Notes: a model not told the origin generated them from the sequence alone. A stretch of 13,694 nucleotides of DNA from Planctomycetaceae bacterium (GCA_018658605.1 JABHUV010000392.1:1-13694), one strand, 5' to 3'. Counted from the stretch's first letter, positions 1 through 8,270 are shown. Made by a program: numbers and translations.

Positions 1-2
1 AT

Positions 3-890
3 CCCAATGGTCCATTTGGGCCTTCCTACGTTACTTACCAAATCATCGCTGCCGGTCTCATCGGTTGTGCGGTCTGGCCTACCGCCGTCTCTCGGGCCCT
101 CGCCATGGAATCACCAGAAGCGGTCAAAAAGCAATACATACTTTCCAGCGTCTCTTTTACGATTCGTTTTTTGATCCCTATGTTTTGGGGCATCGCTGCC
201 TACACTTTTGTGACGCTAATTCATCCCGAACAAACTTCTCTATTCCTTGGCGATCATGCAATCGCTGATGCGGGCCTATATGCAATGCCCGCATTTCTCG
301 GACAGCTACTACCGATCGGGGTTTTGGGAATCATCACCGCCGCCATGATTGCCGCGTTCATGTCGACCCATGATAGCTACTTACTTTGTTGGAGCAGTGT
401 CATTACACAGGACGTAGTGGCGCCTCTCCGTCAAGCACCAATGTCAACTGCCGCCCGCATCAAGCTAACTCGAATTTGTATTGTTTTGATCGGAATTTTC
501 ATTTGGGCTTGGGGACTGTTCTACAAAGGCAGCGACCGCATCTGGGATTACATGATCATTACAGGCGCCGTTTACTTTACTGGGGCGCTGGTACTTCTCG
601 CTGGCGGTTTGTATTGGAAGCGAGCGAGTCGAGTTGGAGCGATGCTGGGGCTCATTTTCGGTGCGTCAGCTATATTAGGGCTCGAGCCAATCCGCGTTGC
701 TCTTATCAACCTGAGCTGTTACATCCTCAACGCCGACGTGACCTATTGGCTGAAAGCGATAACGTCCTCGGTGGTCGGCCTAATCAGTATTGGCCTAACG
801 CTCATTGTATTCATACTCGGATCCTTCATCTGGCCCGATACAAAACACCACCCAACAAATCCAGTAAATGACATACCGGAGTCTCAATAA
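3..890 (+). CDS. Sodium:solute symporter (SSS family), C-terminal part
   Basis: This is the 3' part of a gene that begins before the window; the frame is open from base 3 and ends with TAA at 888-890. The visible 295 residues hold about seven hydrophobic segments separated by short basic loops. The segment coded around 310-420 carries the run GIITAAMIAAFMSTHDSYLL, which matches the conserved SSS helix with the Ser-Thr-x-Asp-Ser motif that in characterised members helps form the sodium site. Members are inner-membrane Na+-coupled importers of sugars, amino acids, organic acids or vitamins. The substrate cannot be told from this fragment. The stop codon overlaps the start of the next gene by one base (TAATG), so the two are probably made together. 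An internal ATG at 105 (frame-consistent) is not the true start, because family-like sequence continues upstream of it. Confidence 0.9.
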   Translation, partial: PNGPFGPSYVTYQIIAAGLIGCAVWPTAVSRALAMESPEAVKKQYILSSVSFTIRFLIPMFWGIAAYTFVTLIHPEQTSLFLGDHAIADAGLYAMPAFLGQLLPIGVLGIITAAMIAAFMSTHDSYLLCWSSVITQDVVAPLRQAPMSTAARIKLTRICIVLIGIFIWAWGLFYKGSDRIWDYMIITGAVYFTGALVLLAGGLYWKRASRVGAMLGLIFGASAILGLEPIRVALINLSCYILNADVTYWLKAITSSVVGLISIGLTLIVFILGSFIWPDTKHHPTNPVNDIPESQ

Positions 891-1105
891 TGCTAGCGTA
901 TTATTTAATTGCTGACATCGCATCGGAACAAGTCGAATACCAACACTGGTTCACGTTTTGGATTAGCATTGTTTTGATCGCTTTAACCATTTTCTTGGTC
1001 ATGGCATGTGTCGTCACGGTAAAAGGTTGGTTTGAGATTAAAACAATGCTCCAACGCCTCAGCCAACTTAGCGTTGACCGAGAAAGTGATGACATTGAAT
1101 CCTAG
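890..1105 (+). CDS. Small single-helix membrane protein, coupled to the symporter
   Basis: A 71-residue protein with a polar start, one strong hydrophobic segment at about residues 21-45 and a charged C-terminal tail (about 46-71) that may form a short amphipathic helix. I do not recognise a named family. The gene is well supported for its size: the ATG overlaps the symporter stop (TAATG), and a GGAG at 878-881 lies eight bases upstream of it. Some secondary transporters have small membrane partners encoded next to them, and the arrangement suggests such a role here, but that is inference. It ends nine bases before the convergent DUF1501 gene, leaving no room for a separate terminator. Confidence 0.7.
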   Translation: MLAYYLIADIASEQVEYQHWFTFWISIVLIALTIFLVMACVVTVKGWFEIKTMLQRLSQLSVDRESDDIES

Positions 1106-1114
1106 GGCGTCTTT

Positions 1115-2554
1115 TCACCCCATGATCTCATGCACCACTCGCCCATGTACGTCAGTTAAACGGAAATCACGACCGGAATATTTGAATGTGAGTTGTTTAT
1201 GGTCGAGTCCTAGCAAGTGCAAGATCGTCGCGTGCATATCATGCATATGCACCTTATTGGTAACCGCCTCATGTCCAAATTCATCTGTTGCGCCGAAGGC
1301 AAACCCCGGCTTTACACCACCACCTGCTAGCCACATCGTAAAACCGCTCGGATTGTGATCACGCCCAGTTCCGTTAGCCTGTGAATAGGGAGTACGTCCA
1401 AACTCCGAACCCCACCACACCAACGTATCTTCGAGCAACCCGCGGCGATCTAAGTCAGCAAGCAGTCCCGCAGTCGGTTTATCTACTTTTTTGGCATGAT
1501 CCATATGTTTCGGTAAATTTGAATGCTGATCCCATGCCGGATTCGCGCCAGCATCTCCATAAGTCAACTGAATATAACGCACGCCAGACTCCGCCAATCT
1601 GCGGGCCATCAAACATTGCCGCCCGAAACTCTCAGTGACCTCATCATCGATCCCATACAGCTTGTGCGTCTCGGCTGTCTCTTGCTCCAAATTAAGCACC
1701 TGAGGTGCGTTGTTCTGAATTCGCCAAGCAAGCTCGTATGATTTAATGACCGCATCAAGTTCGGCATCACCCGTTCGATTTTGGATTTGCTGAGCATTAA
1801 GTTTTTGCAATAGTTCGAATTGCCGTAGTTGCTCATCGGTTCGGTAACGACCGTTAACTAAATTGCGAATCGTCGCATCGATTGCTGGTCGCCCGGCACT
1901 GCCCAGCGTCGTCGCTGCGTGCACCGGTGACAAAAAGGCGCTGCCGTAGTTCCGCGCGCCACCGTTGCCAGGTGATGGACAAATCGAAACAAACCCTGGC
2001 AGATTATCATTTTCGCTACCAAGCCCATAATGGATCCAAGAACCCATCGAAGGACGAACAAAGTTGTGGGCACCACAGTGTAAGAATAAAGTCGCCGGAC
2101 CATGCGCTACGCCCTCAGTATGCATCGAGTGCACCATACACAGTTTGTCGGCATGCCGCGCGGTTTCTGGAAACAAATCCGATACCCAGCGACCACTTTC
2201 ACCATACCGACGGAACTTCCACAACGATTTCATCAGCGTTTGCTTGGTGCTGCGTTCGCCCGTTTTCGCAATCGTACGGTCGTCATCAAATGCAATTGAC
2301 TCTCCATCTCGTTTTTCCAAGATTGGTTTGTAGTCAAAGGAATCAACGTGACTCGGACCGCCCTGCATGAAAATGAAAATGACTCGTTTTGCACGGGCAG
2401 GAATTCTTGTTTGTTTACCTAACGCACCACTGTGAGTTTTCGCGGGACTCGCCGTAGTGGGTTGATTCAACAAGCCCGCCAGCGCGATGCTGCCAAAGCC
2501 ACAGCCAACCGCTTCCAATGCTGAACGTCTAGTAAGTTGTTGAGCCTTGTTCAT
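1115..2554 (-). CDS. DUF1501 family secreted protein (sulfatase-like fold), Tat leader
   Basis: A 479-residue protein of the DUF1501 family (Pfam PF07394), a large planctomycete family related to alkaline phosphatase/sulfatase-like hydrolases; no reaction is established for most members. The N-terminus carries a twin-arginine signal: T-R-R-S-A-L at residues 8-13 followed by a hydrophobic, Gly/Ala-rich stretch to about residue 29, so export in folded form is expected. Family landmarks are the GGPSHVD block at 74-80, WGSEFGRTP at about 391-399, GRDHNP at 407-412, and a His-rich HMHDMHATILHLLG near the end, which resembles the C-terminal metal-site region of alkaline-phosphatase-superfamily enzymes. 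It lies 39 bases downstream of the DUF1549/DUF1553 gene on the same strand; this pairing is typical of planctomycetes and points to a shared function. No strong Shine-Dalgarno is seen, but the ATG directly precedes the Tat leader, which fixes the start. Confidence 0.9.
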   Translation of the reverse strand: MNKAQQLTRRSALEAVGCGFGSIALAGLLNQPTTASPAKTHSGALGKQTRIPARAKRVIFIFMQGGPSHVDSFDYKPILEKRDGESIAFDDDRTIAKTGERSTKQTLMKSLWKFRRYGESGRWVSDLFPETARHADKLCMVHSMHTEGVAHGPATLFLHCGAHNFVRPSMGSWIHYGLGSENDNLPGFVSICPSPGNGGARNYGSAFLSPVHAATTLGSAGRPAIDATIRNLVNGRYRTDEQLRQFELLQKLNAQQIQNRTGDAELDAVIKSYELAWRIQNNAPQVLNLEQETAETHKLYGIDDEVTESFGRQCLMARRLAESGVRYIQLTYGDAGANPAWDQHSNLPKHMDHAKKVDKPTAGLLADLDRRGLLEDTLVWWGSEFGRTPYSQANGTGRDHNPSGFTMWLAGGGVKPGFAFGATDEFGHEAVTNKVHMHDMHATILHLLGLDHKQLTFKYSGRDFRLTDVHGRVVHEIMG

Positions 2555-2593
2555 ATCATTACCGATAGTTAGCTAAAACTGGTTCCTGAAAAA

Positions 2594-5437
2594 TTAGTAT
2601 AAATACCTAAAATCAACCGAGGCAAACATTGTCTGAATGAGCTGTGCCAACTTCTGTTCCTTGGTGACGTCACTTACCGAATCATCGTCAAGAAATTTTG
2701 TAAAAAGCAGTATTTCCTGCGGTGTTGCCGGGCGACCCAATGCTACCTGTACTAGCTTCTTAATCCGTAGGGTGTCATCTAGCCCTGGGTCACTTAGATA
2801 TAACCTCGCCGTTTTTTCCGCCAAATCCATCACCCGTTCGCTGTTCATCATGAACAGAGCTTGAGGAGCGGAAGCACTGACATCTCGTTGCCCAACAACC
2901 ATACTAGGGTTAGCGAAATCAAACACGTCCATAACTTCAGCCACCGAGTTCCTTAGCACAGGCCAGTAAACAGCGCGACGGCGACTGGCGTGCAGGTAGT
3001 TGTAGTCGTTTTGGGTGTCAGTGGCGATCTCCGACCCCCCCATGCGGCGATCCAAGTTGCCACTAATGCTTAGCATCGCGTCGAGTATACACTCTGCACT
3101 TAGTCGACGCCGGTTCATAGAGCTGAGCAATCTATTCTCCGGATCCACTTCAATATTTTCTTGGTTCACCACGGAGCTTAATCGATACGTGCGCGACAAT
3201 ACAATTTCGCGTATCAGGCCCTTAGTGGACCATTGATCTTGTTGCAATCGCAGCGCCAAATAATCTAACAGCTCCGGATGCGATGGCAGTTCCCCAGTCG
3301 CTCCAAAATTATCAACACTGCGGACGATGCCAGTACCAAAGAGCCAATACCAAATCCGATTTGCAAATACACGGGCAAGTAAAGGGTTGTCACGGTCAGC
3401 CAACCACTCCCCTAATTCATGACGTCCGCTTTCTTTGCCAGTAAATGCAATACCTGCTGAAACTGGTAAGACCTGCAAGAAACCACGAGGCGCCGCCTCA
3501 CCCAAGTTATGCACGTCGCCACGTACGTGAATAAATGTGTCACCGATTTCTTTTTCCTCTTGTACTGACATAACCAACGAACGCTGAGGTTGTCGCGTTG
3601 TTAGTTTTTCCAGTTCTGATTTAAGATCTTTTAATTCGGCTGCGGTCCGTTTTTCGTCGCGGACAACATTGGCTGCCTGAGCCTGTTGGTCTGCCTCATC
3701 GACAGGCAAAAACTGCACGGCATCAATAATGGCATGCCCCGTCGTGGCGGTCGTCTCAACCAGCACCTGAGCTCGTTCACGAGGATTGAACAAAAATCTT
3801 CCCAATGATATCAATCGATGTTTAATTGGTGGTACAACGGTTTGATCGACAATCACGGTCGTTTTCCCTGCAGCGTGAGTGACCGTAACCGGTAATGTTT
3901 TAGTGCGGTTACTGCCCGCCGCAAAAGAAAAGCGAACCTCGTACTCACCATCGAGCCCTGCAGGAGCTTGAAACAAAGCGGTTTTGTCTCCCTTGCCCTG
4001 ATTAAGGTCATGCTGATAACCTCCGTCAATATAGGATTTCGACGACATTGATCGTTGCCATGAACCTGTCAACACGGCTTGCTCATCGTCCACCACAACG
4101 CCAGATAAACTGGCCGAAACAATCGGTTGATTCGTGTCTACTTTCCCCTGCAGTTGTGCAATACGTTTTTGCAGGAAACTACTTTCAGATTTAAATTTCT
4201 GTATCGCATTCTCGACCGTTTCGGATTGAGGAAGTGGAACTTCAATCCATTTCGAAACATTCGAATGATTCAGAGTTTTCGTGTTTCGAAAAATTCCGGC
4301 TAGGGCATAGTAGTCTCGGGTTGGGATCGGATCAAACTTATGATCATGGCAGCGTGCGCACCCGATCGTCTGTCCGAGGAAACCTCGAAAAACAGTATCC
4401 AGTTGCTCATCGACAACGTCCATCCGTAGTTTTGCTTTGTCTTGGTCTTCTAAATTAGAGTTTCCTAAAGTCAAAAATGTTGTCGCGATCATCTGTTCTT
4501 GTCGCTGCCGATAACCATCGGCTGACATCAAATCTCCGGAAACTTGTTGACGAACAAACTGATCAAAAGGGCGGTCTTCATTGAACGAATTGATGACGTA
4601 GTCTCGGTACCGCCAAGCCTCTGGGAAAAGGAATCCGCGAAGAGTAATTGAATCCGCATACCTCACCACATCCAGCCAGTGACGGCCCCAACGTTGACCG
4701 AATTCAGGCCGAGCCAACAATTCATCAACAACTCGCTCGACGGCATCAGGAGAGGTGTCCAAAATAAAAGCATTTTGAGCAGCGACCGTCGGCGGCAATC
4801 CGGTTAGGTCAAAAGTCAATCTCCGCAACAACACCTCGCGTGAAGCCAAGGATCCTTGTTGTAGATTGACTGCCCGCAGTTTTTCAATTACGAAACCATC
4901 GATTTGATTACCCACGATATCGCTACGATCGTCAGTCGCCGCCCACGAAACTGAAGGGGATTTATATCCTAGCGGTTGATAGGCCCAGAACTTTCGTCCT
5001 TCCGCCAAGTCAATTCCAATCGCTTCTTGCACTGCGCCCGACACTTTTGTGCGGGGGTCTGCCATGCCGCCAGCAATCCATTTACGGAAATCGGCGATGA
5101 TTGCATCTGATAATTTACCAGTCGGTGGCATTTTAAATGAATCGTAAGCGAGCGACGACAACAACAAACTTTCATCAGGCTTGCCAAGAACAACAGCGGG
5201 GCCGCTTTCGCCACCACGCAGTAAGCCTTGACGGGTGTCTAATAACAGGCCACCTTTAAGATCGTTCTTGTTGGCAGCTTGTTGCGAATGGCACTCGTAG
5301 CATGACTTGACCAAAACGGGGCGAATCTTGGTTTCAAAAAACTCAAGTTCTTGCGGGCTCAATTCGTCTGCTAACAGCGACACTGCTAAGGAGTGGATGG
5401 CTAACAAGGCACAAATTATATGAGTGATGAATTTCAT
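2594..5437 (-). CDS. PSCyt1/DUF1549/DUF1553 planctomycete secreted protein with golvesin-like insert
   Basis: A 947-residue secreted protein. A Sec signal peptide covers about residues 1-23 (hydrophobic core, then S-L-L-A-D). The PSCyt1 cytochrome-like domain follows, with heme-binding-type C46-x-x-C49-H50 and a possible axial Met in MPP at 103-105. DUF1549 (PSCyt2) spans roughly 180-390 and contains a second CxxCH at 360-364 in the family-typical run GCARCHDHKFDPIP. The part at about 451-580 reads like a golvesin/xanthan-lyase-type beta domain (W460 near its start, YEVRFSF in the middle, AIIDAVQFLP at the end). A short coiled-coil-like stretch lies at about 592-612. DUF1553 (PSD1) covers about 672-925, beginning near WLADRDNPLLARVFANRIW. 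The molecular function of the family is not settled; roles in extracellular polysaccharide or organic-matter breakdown with redox chemistry are proposed. It is first gene of a pair with the DUF1501 gene. No clear Shine-Dalgarno precedes the ATG. Confidence 0.92.
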   Translation of the reverse strand: MKFITHIICALLAIHSLAVSLLADELSPQELEFFETKIRPVLVKSCYECHSQQAANKNDLKGGLLLDTRQGLLRGGESGPAVVLGKPDESLLLSSLAYDSFKMPPTGKLSDAIIADFRKWIAGGMADPRTKVSGAVQEAIGIDLAEGRKFWAYQPLGYKSPSVSWAATDDRSDIVGNQIDGFVIEKLRAVNLQQGSLASREVLLRRLTFDLTGLPPTVAAQNAFILDTSPDAVERVVDELLARPEFGQRWGRHWLDVVRYADSITLRGFLFPEAWRYRDYVINSFNEDRPFDQFVRQQVSGDLMSADGYRQRQEQMIATTFLTLGNSNLEDQDKAKLRMDVVDEQLDTVFRGFLGQTIGCARCHDHKFDPIPTRDYYALAGIFRNTKTLNHSNVSKWIEVPLPQSETVENAIQKFKSESSFLQKRIAQLQGKVDTNQPIVSASLSGVVVDDEQAVLTGSWQRSMSSKSYIDGGYQHDLNQGKGDKTALFQAPAGLDGEYEVRFSFAAGSNRTKTLPVTVTHAAGKTTVIVDQTVVPPIKHRLISLGRFLFNPRERAQVLVETTATTGHAIIDAVQFLPVDEADQQAQAANVVRDEKRTAAELKDLKSELEKLTTRQPQRSLVMSVQEEKEIGDTFIHVRGDVHNLGEAAPRGFLQVLPVSAGIAFTGKESGRHELGEWLADRDNPLLARVFANRIWYWLFGTGIVRSVDNFGATGELPSHPELLDYLALRLQQDQWSTKGLIREIVLSRTYRLSSVVNQENIEVDPENRLLSSMNRRRLSAECILDAMLSISGNLDRRMGGSEIATDTQNDYNYLHASRRRAVYWPVLRNSVAEVMDVFDFANPSMVVGQRDVSASAPQALFMMNSERVMDLAEKTARLYLSDPGLDDTLRIKKLVQVALGRPATPQEILLFTKFLDDDSVSDVTKEQKLAQLIQTMFASVDFRYLY

Positions 5438-5568
5438 AGCGTGTCAGGAAGGGGGGGGTGCAGTATCAAGTTTTTGATGAACGCGGAGGTTATACGATGA
5501 TTTTAGCTGACAAAACGATTATAACATATGACTTATCACAACTGCTGACATTCTTTTAGGAACACATC
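5438..5568. promoter_or_regulatory. Divergent control region with overlapping -10-like boxes
   Basis: These 131 bases separate two divergent genes, so they should hold both promoters. A perfect TATAAT reads on the minus strand at 5518-5523, and the overlapping TATAAC reads on the plus strand at 5520-5525, because the TTATAA core is palindromic. I found no convincing -35 box at 16-18 bases for either direction, so the call rests on the -10 match and the gene layout. The implied leaders would be about 75 bases for the minus-strand gene and about 35 for the permease. A run of eight G (5451-5458) lies 14-21 bases from the minus-strand start codon. Confidence 0.35.
5558..5561 (+). promoter_or_regulatory. 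Ribosome binding site of the GntP-type permease
   Basis: AGGA sits seven bases before the ATG at 5569 and supports that start. Several other genes in the window lack an obvious Shine-Dalgarno, which is common in planctomycetes. Confidence 0.55.
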
Positions 5569-7125
5569 ATGGATGCAATTTCCATTCTCGTTATTTCGAT
5601 ATTGATTGTCGTCATCGGAATACTCGTCCTCCGCTTACATGCCTTTTTAGCACTTATATTTGCGGCACTTGCTGCCGCTTTCCTGACAACAGATAACGCA
5701 TTAGACCACTACGCACAGGATGAAGCAATTGTCACGTTTAAGCAGCTGCATGGAGCGGAACCGGTTGTAACAGCATATGCCGATACTGACATATTTGAAA
5801 AAGACTTGGCGAATTACGCCGCACATCGCAGTGAAGCCTTAGAGGTATACAAAGAGGACTATCGCAAACGAACTCCCATGATGCGGGTCGCTCTCGGTTT
5901 TGGAGCAACCTGCGGAAAAATCGGCATCTTGATTGCGATGGCATCCATTATTGGTAAATGTTTGCTGGACAGTGGAGCGGCAGATCGCATCGTACGAACC
6001 GTGTTAAATTGGTTAGGTGAAAAAAATGCCGGTACCGCTTTTATGGGAAGTGGCTTTCTGTTGTCGATTCCCGTCTTTTTTGACACAGTGTTTTACTTGA
6101 TGATCCCGTTGGCCAAGGCGACACGTTTACGTACCGGAAAAAACTACCTATTGTTTATATTGGCAATCGTCGCTGGTGGCTCCATGGCTCATTCACTAGT
6201 CCCACCCACACCTGGGCCCTTGATTGTTGCCGAAGAATTCAACGTAAATCTAATCACCATGATCATCGCTGGGTGCTGTGTTGGTTTGTGCAGCAGTGTG
6301 GCTGGATTGACGTTTGCAAAATGGATCAATCGTCGGATGGAAATTCCCCTCCGCGATAGTGCCGATGCTAGCTTGGATGAGTTGGAAACCCAAGCAAAGC
6401 GAAGCGAACAAGACCTACCACCATTTTGGTTGTCACTGCTGCCCATCATTCTGCCCGTAATTCTAATCGCGTGTGCAACGGCTACAAAAACATACTTCAA
6501 GAACCTTGGGGGAACTGAACCCGCACAATGGATTGAGACGATCCGACCTACCGTCGAGACACTTGGCGATAAAAACATTGCGCTAATTATTGCGGCGCTC
6601 GTTGCAATGGGAACATTATTAACTCGGCCAAATATGACTCGCAACAAACTGGCTACTGCAATCTCAGCCGCTTTATCCAGCGGTGGCATCATTATTCTCA
6701 TCACATCGGCTGGCGGCGGATTCGGCGCAGCTATTCGGCAGAGTGGAATTAAGGAAGTCATCGCAGGTACCGGCGCTGAAACAGCGACGATCGGGACACT
6801 GTTACTAGTCTTTGCACTCACGACACTTATCCGTACCGCCCAAGGATCGTCGACCGTTGCCATGATTACCGTGGCCAGTATCTTTTCACCACTAGCACTG
6901 CAGCCGGAACTATTGCCTTATCACCCCGTCTATTTAGCGTTGGCCGTGGGATGTGGCTCCAAACCAATTGCTTGGATGGCAGACAGTGGATTTTGGGTTA
7001 TATGCAAAATGAGTGGCATGACAGAGTCCGAAGCGCTGCGGACCATTACACCTATGAGTATCATCATGGGGACAGTCGGACTCGGTGCGACCGTGACTGG
7101 AGCGTTATTATTTCCGCTTGTGTAA
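5569..7125 (+). CDS. GntP family permease (gluconate:H+ symporter-like)
   Basis: A 518-residue multi-spanning inner-membrane protein of the GntP family, whose characterised members import gluconate and related sugar acids or hydroxy acids with protons. Family landmarks are GFGATCGKIGIL (110-121), the LLDSGAA block (132-138), SGFLLSIPVFFDTVFYLMIPL (from 161), the HSLVPPTPGP signature (208-217) and RTAQGSSTVAMIT (422-434). The usual length is about 440 residues. Much of the excess here is a hydrophilic, charged insert at about residues 42-103, between the first hairpin and the first conserved block. The central loop at about 258-285 is also highly charged. The start is supported by AGGA seven bases upstream. 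It is divergent from the DUF1549/DUF1553 gene and followed 66 bases later by a methyltransferase gene on the same strand. The substrate is uncertain; a sugar acid is the family-based guess. Confidence 0.9.
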   Translation: MDAISILVISILIVVIGILVLRLHAFLALIFAALAAAFLTTDNALDHYAQDEAIVTFKQLHGAEPVVTAYADTDIFEKDLANYAAHRSEALEVYKEDYRKRTPMMRVALGFGATCGKIGILIAMASIIGKCLLDSGAADRIVRTVLNWLGEKNAGTAFMGSGFLLSIPVFFDTVFYLMIPLAKATRLRTGKNYLLFILAIVAGGSMAHSLVPPTPGPLIVAEEFNVNLITMIIAGCCVGLCSSVAGLTFAKWINRRMEIPLRDSADASLDELETQAKRSEQDLPPFWLSLLPIILPVILIACATATKTYFKNLGGTEPAQWIETIRPTVETLGDKNIALIIAALVAMGTLLTRPNMTRNKLATAISAALSSGGIIILITSAGGGFGAAIRQSGIKEVIAGTGAETATIGTLLLVFALTTLIRTAQGSSTVAMITVASIFSPLALQPELLPYHPVYLALAVGCGSKPIAWMADSGFWVICKMSGMTESEALRTITPMSIIMGTVGLGATVTGALLFPLV

Positions 7126-7191
7126 GAGTCGCAGCAACACTATCTTTTGTAAATCACATCAACTTCCTCTAATTTCCCTAATAACTAAAAC

Positions 7192-8160
7192 ATGTCCGAC
7201 GCGCAACTGAACACTTTACGACTATACACGAATATTTCCAACGCAGCATCGGGCGTTGATGCCTTTCAAAGTGCGCGACGGCTGGGTGTTTTTAATGTAT
7301 TGAAAAATGGACAACAGACGGCGGTTCAAGTCGCTAACGCTTGCAACTTAAACCCCGAACGAACCGAAATTCTACTTGAACTATTGTGCGGACTATTAAT
7401 CCTCGAACGTTATCAGGACGACTATGCATTAAGCCAAATGATGCATCTATTGACTTCGCATGATGACGATTTAGGGCAAGCTGACCGAACCAATATTGAT
7501 GAGTTCATGCAGTCCGAGCAACCGTGCGAGAACCGGACCGTGGCTTATCGCAATCGCGTTTCAACTGCCCAATGGCGAGCGACGCCGGCGGCCATGGATA
7601 TTGTCAAGTATTTAAGTTTGAGCGAACAAACGGAACCGTTAAATATACTCGATGTTGGTTGTGGCACCGGTGTGTGGAGTTTACCGATCGCTCGACAAGA
7701 TCCCGCAGCGAGGATCACTTTTGTAGATCATCAGGAACCCGTCGATGTCGCTTGTCGCACGGCGGAAGCTGTTGGAATGGAAGGTCGTTTCGCCACCATC
7801 ATCGACGATCCCTTTGCGGCCGATCTCCCTAAATCACAATTCAATTTAGCCGTAATCGCAAACCTGTTGCATCTGACTCCCGCCGACCAATGGAAGTCTT
7901 TTCTAGGCAGAGTGGTCGAGGCAATCGCCCCCCGGGGACGGTTATTAATTGTGGATGTATTTCCAGGCCAAGAAAGTGGCGACATCACCCGGACTACATT
8001 TGAACTAGACCTCCGCATGTACGTTCCCGGTGCGGCCTTGTGTGACCCGCTAACTCTACAGCAAACCCTCATCGACTTGGGCACCGAAAAACCTTTGTAC
8101 GCCCACATCGACGCCGCCCCCAACATCTACGGAATGATGTTAGCCACCATTAACGACTGA
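7192..8160 (+). CDS. SAM-dependent methyltransferase, small-molecule O-methyltransferase type
   Basis: A 322-residue protein in two parts. Residues about 8-90 look like the winged-helix dimerisation domain of plant/bacterial O-methyltransferases (short helices around SARRLGVFNVL, then TAVQVANACNLNPERTEILLE). Residues about 130-322 are a Rossmann-type class I methyltransferase: motif I ILDVGCGTG at 152-160 binds S-adenosylmethionine, an acidic strand end (TFVDH) follows, then NLAVIANLLHLTP and the GRLLIVDVF strand. Relatives include hydroxyneurosporene-type and acetylserotonin-type O-methyltransferases, which act on soluble or membrane-derived small molecules in the cytoplasm. The substrate is unknown and the neighbours give no biosynthetic context. 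It lies 66 bases after the permease gene and may be read from the same transcript. The start ATG has no clear Shine-Dalgarno. Confidence 0.85.
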   Translation: MSDAQLNTLRLYTNISNAASGVDAFQSARRLGVFNVLKNGQQTAVQVANACNLNPERTEILLELLCGLLILERYQDDYALSQMMHLLTSHDDDLGQADRTNIDEFMQSEQPCENRTVAYRNRVSTAQWRATPAAMDIVKYLSLSEQTEPLNILDVGCGTGVWSLPIARQDPAARITFVDHQEPVDVACRTAEAVGMEGRFATIIDDPFAADLPKSQFNLAVIANLLHLTPADQWKSFLGRVVEAIAPRGRLLIVDVFPGQESGDITRTTFELDLRMYVPGAALCDPLTLQQTLIDLGTEKPLYAHIDAAPNIYGMMLATIND

Positions 8161-8244
8161 CAGCCAAAAGTAACAAATCCGTTTGCATGCCGCAATTTAA
8201 CTCACCGTTTTCTAGTCAGTTCATTATGGTGATTGGAGTTTGCC

Positions 8245-8267
8245 CTCCGCAGCGTTGCGGAGTTGTT
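8245..8267 (+). terminator. Stem-loop between convergent genes, possible terminator
   Basis: A perfect 7-bp stem, CTCCGCA (8245-8251) with TGCGGAG (8256-8262), closes a four-base GCGT loop and is followed by TTGTT. It lies between the convergent methyltransferase and phosphoesterase genes, eight bases past the stop of the latter. The T-tract is weak and present only on the plus-strand side, so it suits the methyltransferase transcript best. Confidence 0.5.
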
Positions 8268-8270
8268 AAT

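Noticed and set aside
105..890. Treating the symporter as a complete short gene starting at the ATG at 105.
   Set aside because: The frame is open from base 3 with symporter-like sequence before that ATG, so the gene is cut by the window edge.
1882..2370. A 162-codon plus-strand frame opposite the DUF1501 gene.
   Set aside because: The protein is rich in His, Arg, Ser and Cys without pattern, as expected of the reverse frame of a conserved gene.
6189..6863. A 224-codon open frame on the minus strand inside the GntP-type permease gene.
   Set aside because: The plus-strand frame has clear family motifs over the same stretch. The minus frame shows no domain pattern and is an antisense shadow of hydrophobic codons.
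7731..8126. A 131-codon minus-strand frame inside the methyltransferase gene.
   Set aside because: It is a shadow: the plus strand codes the methyltransferase core here, and the reverse protein has no coherent domain.
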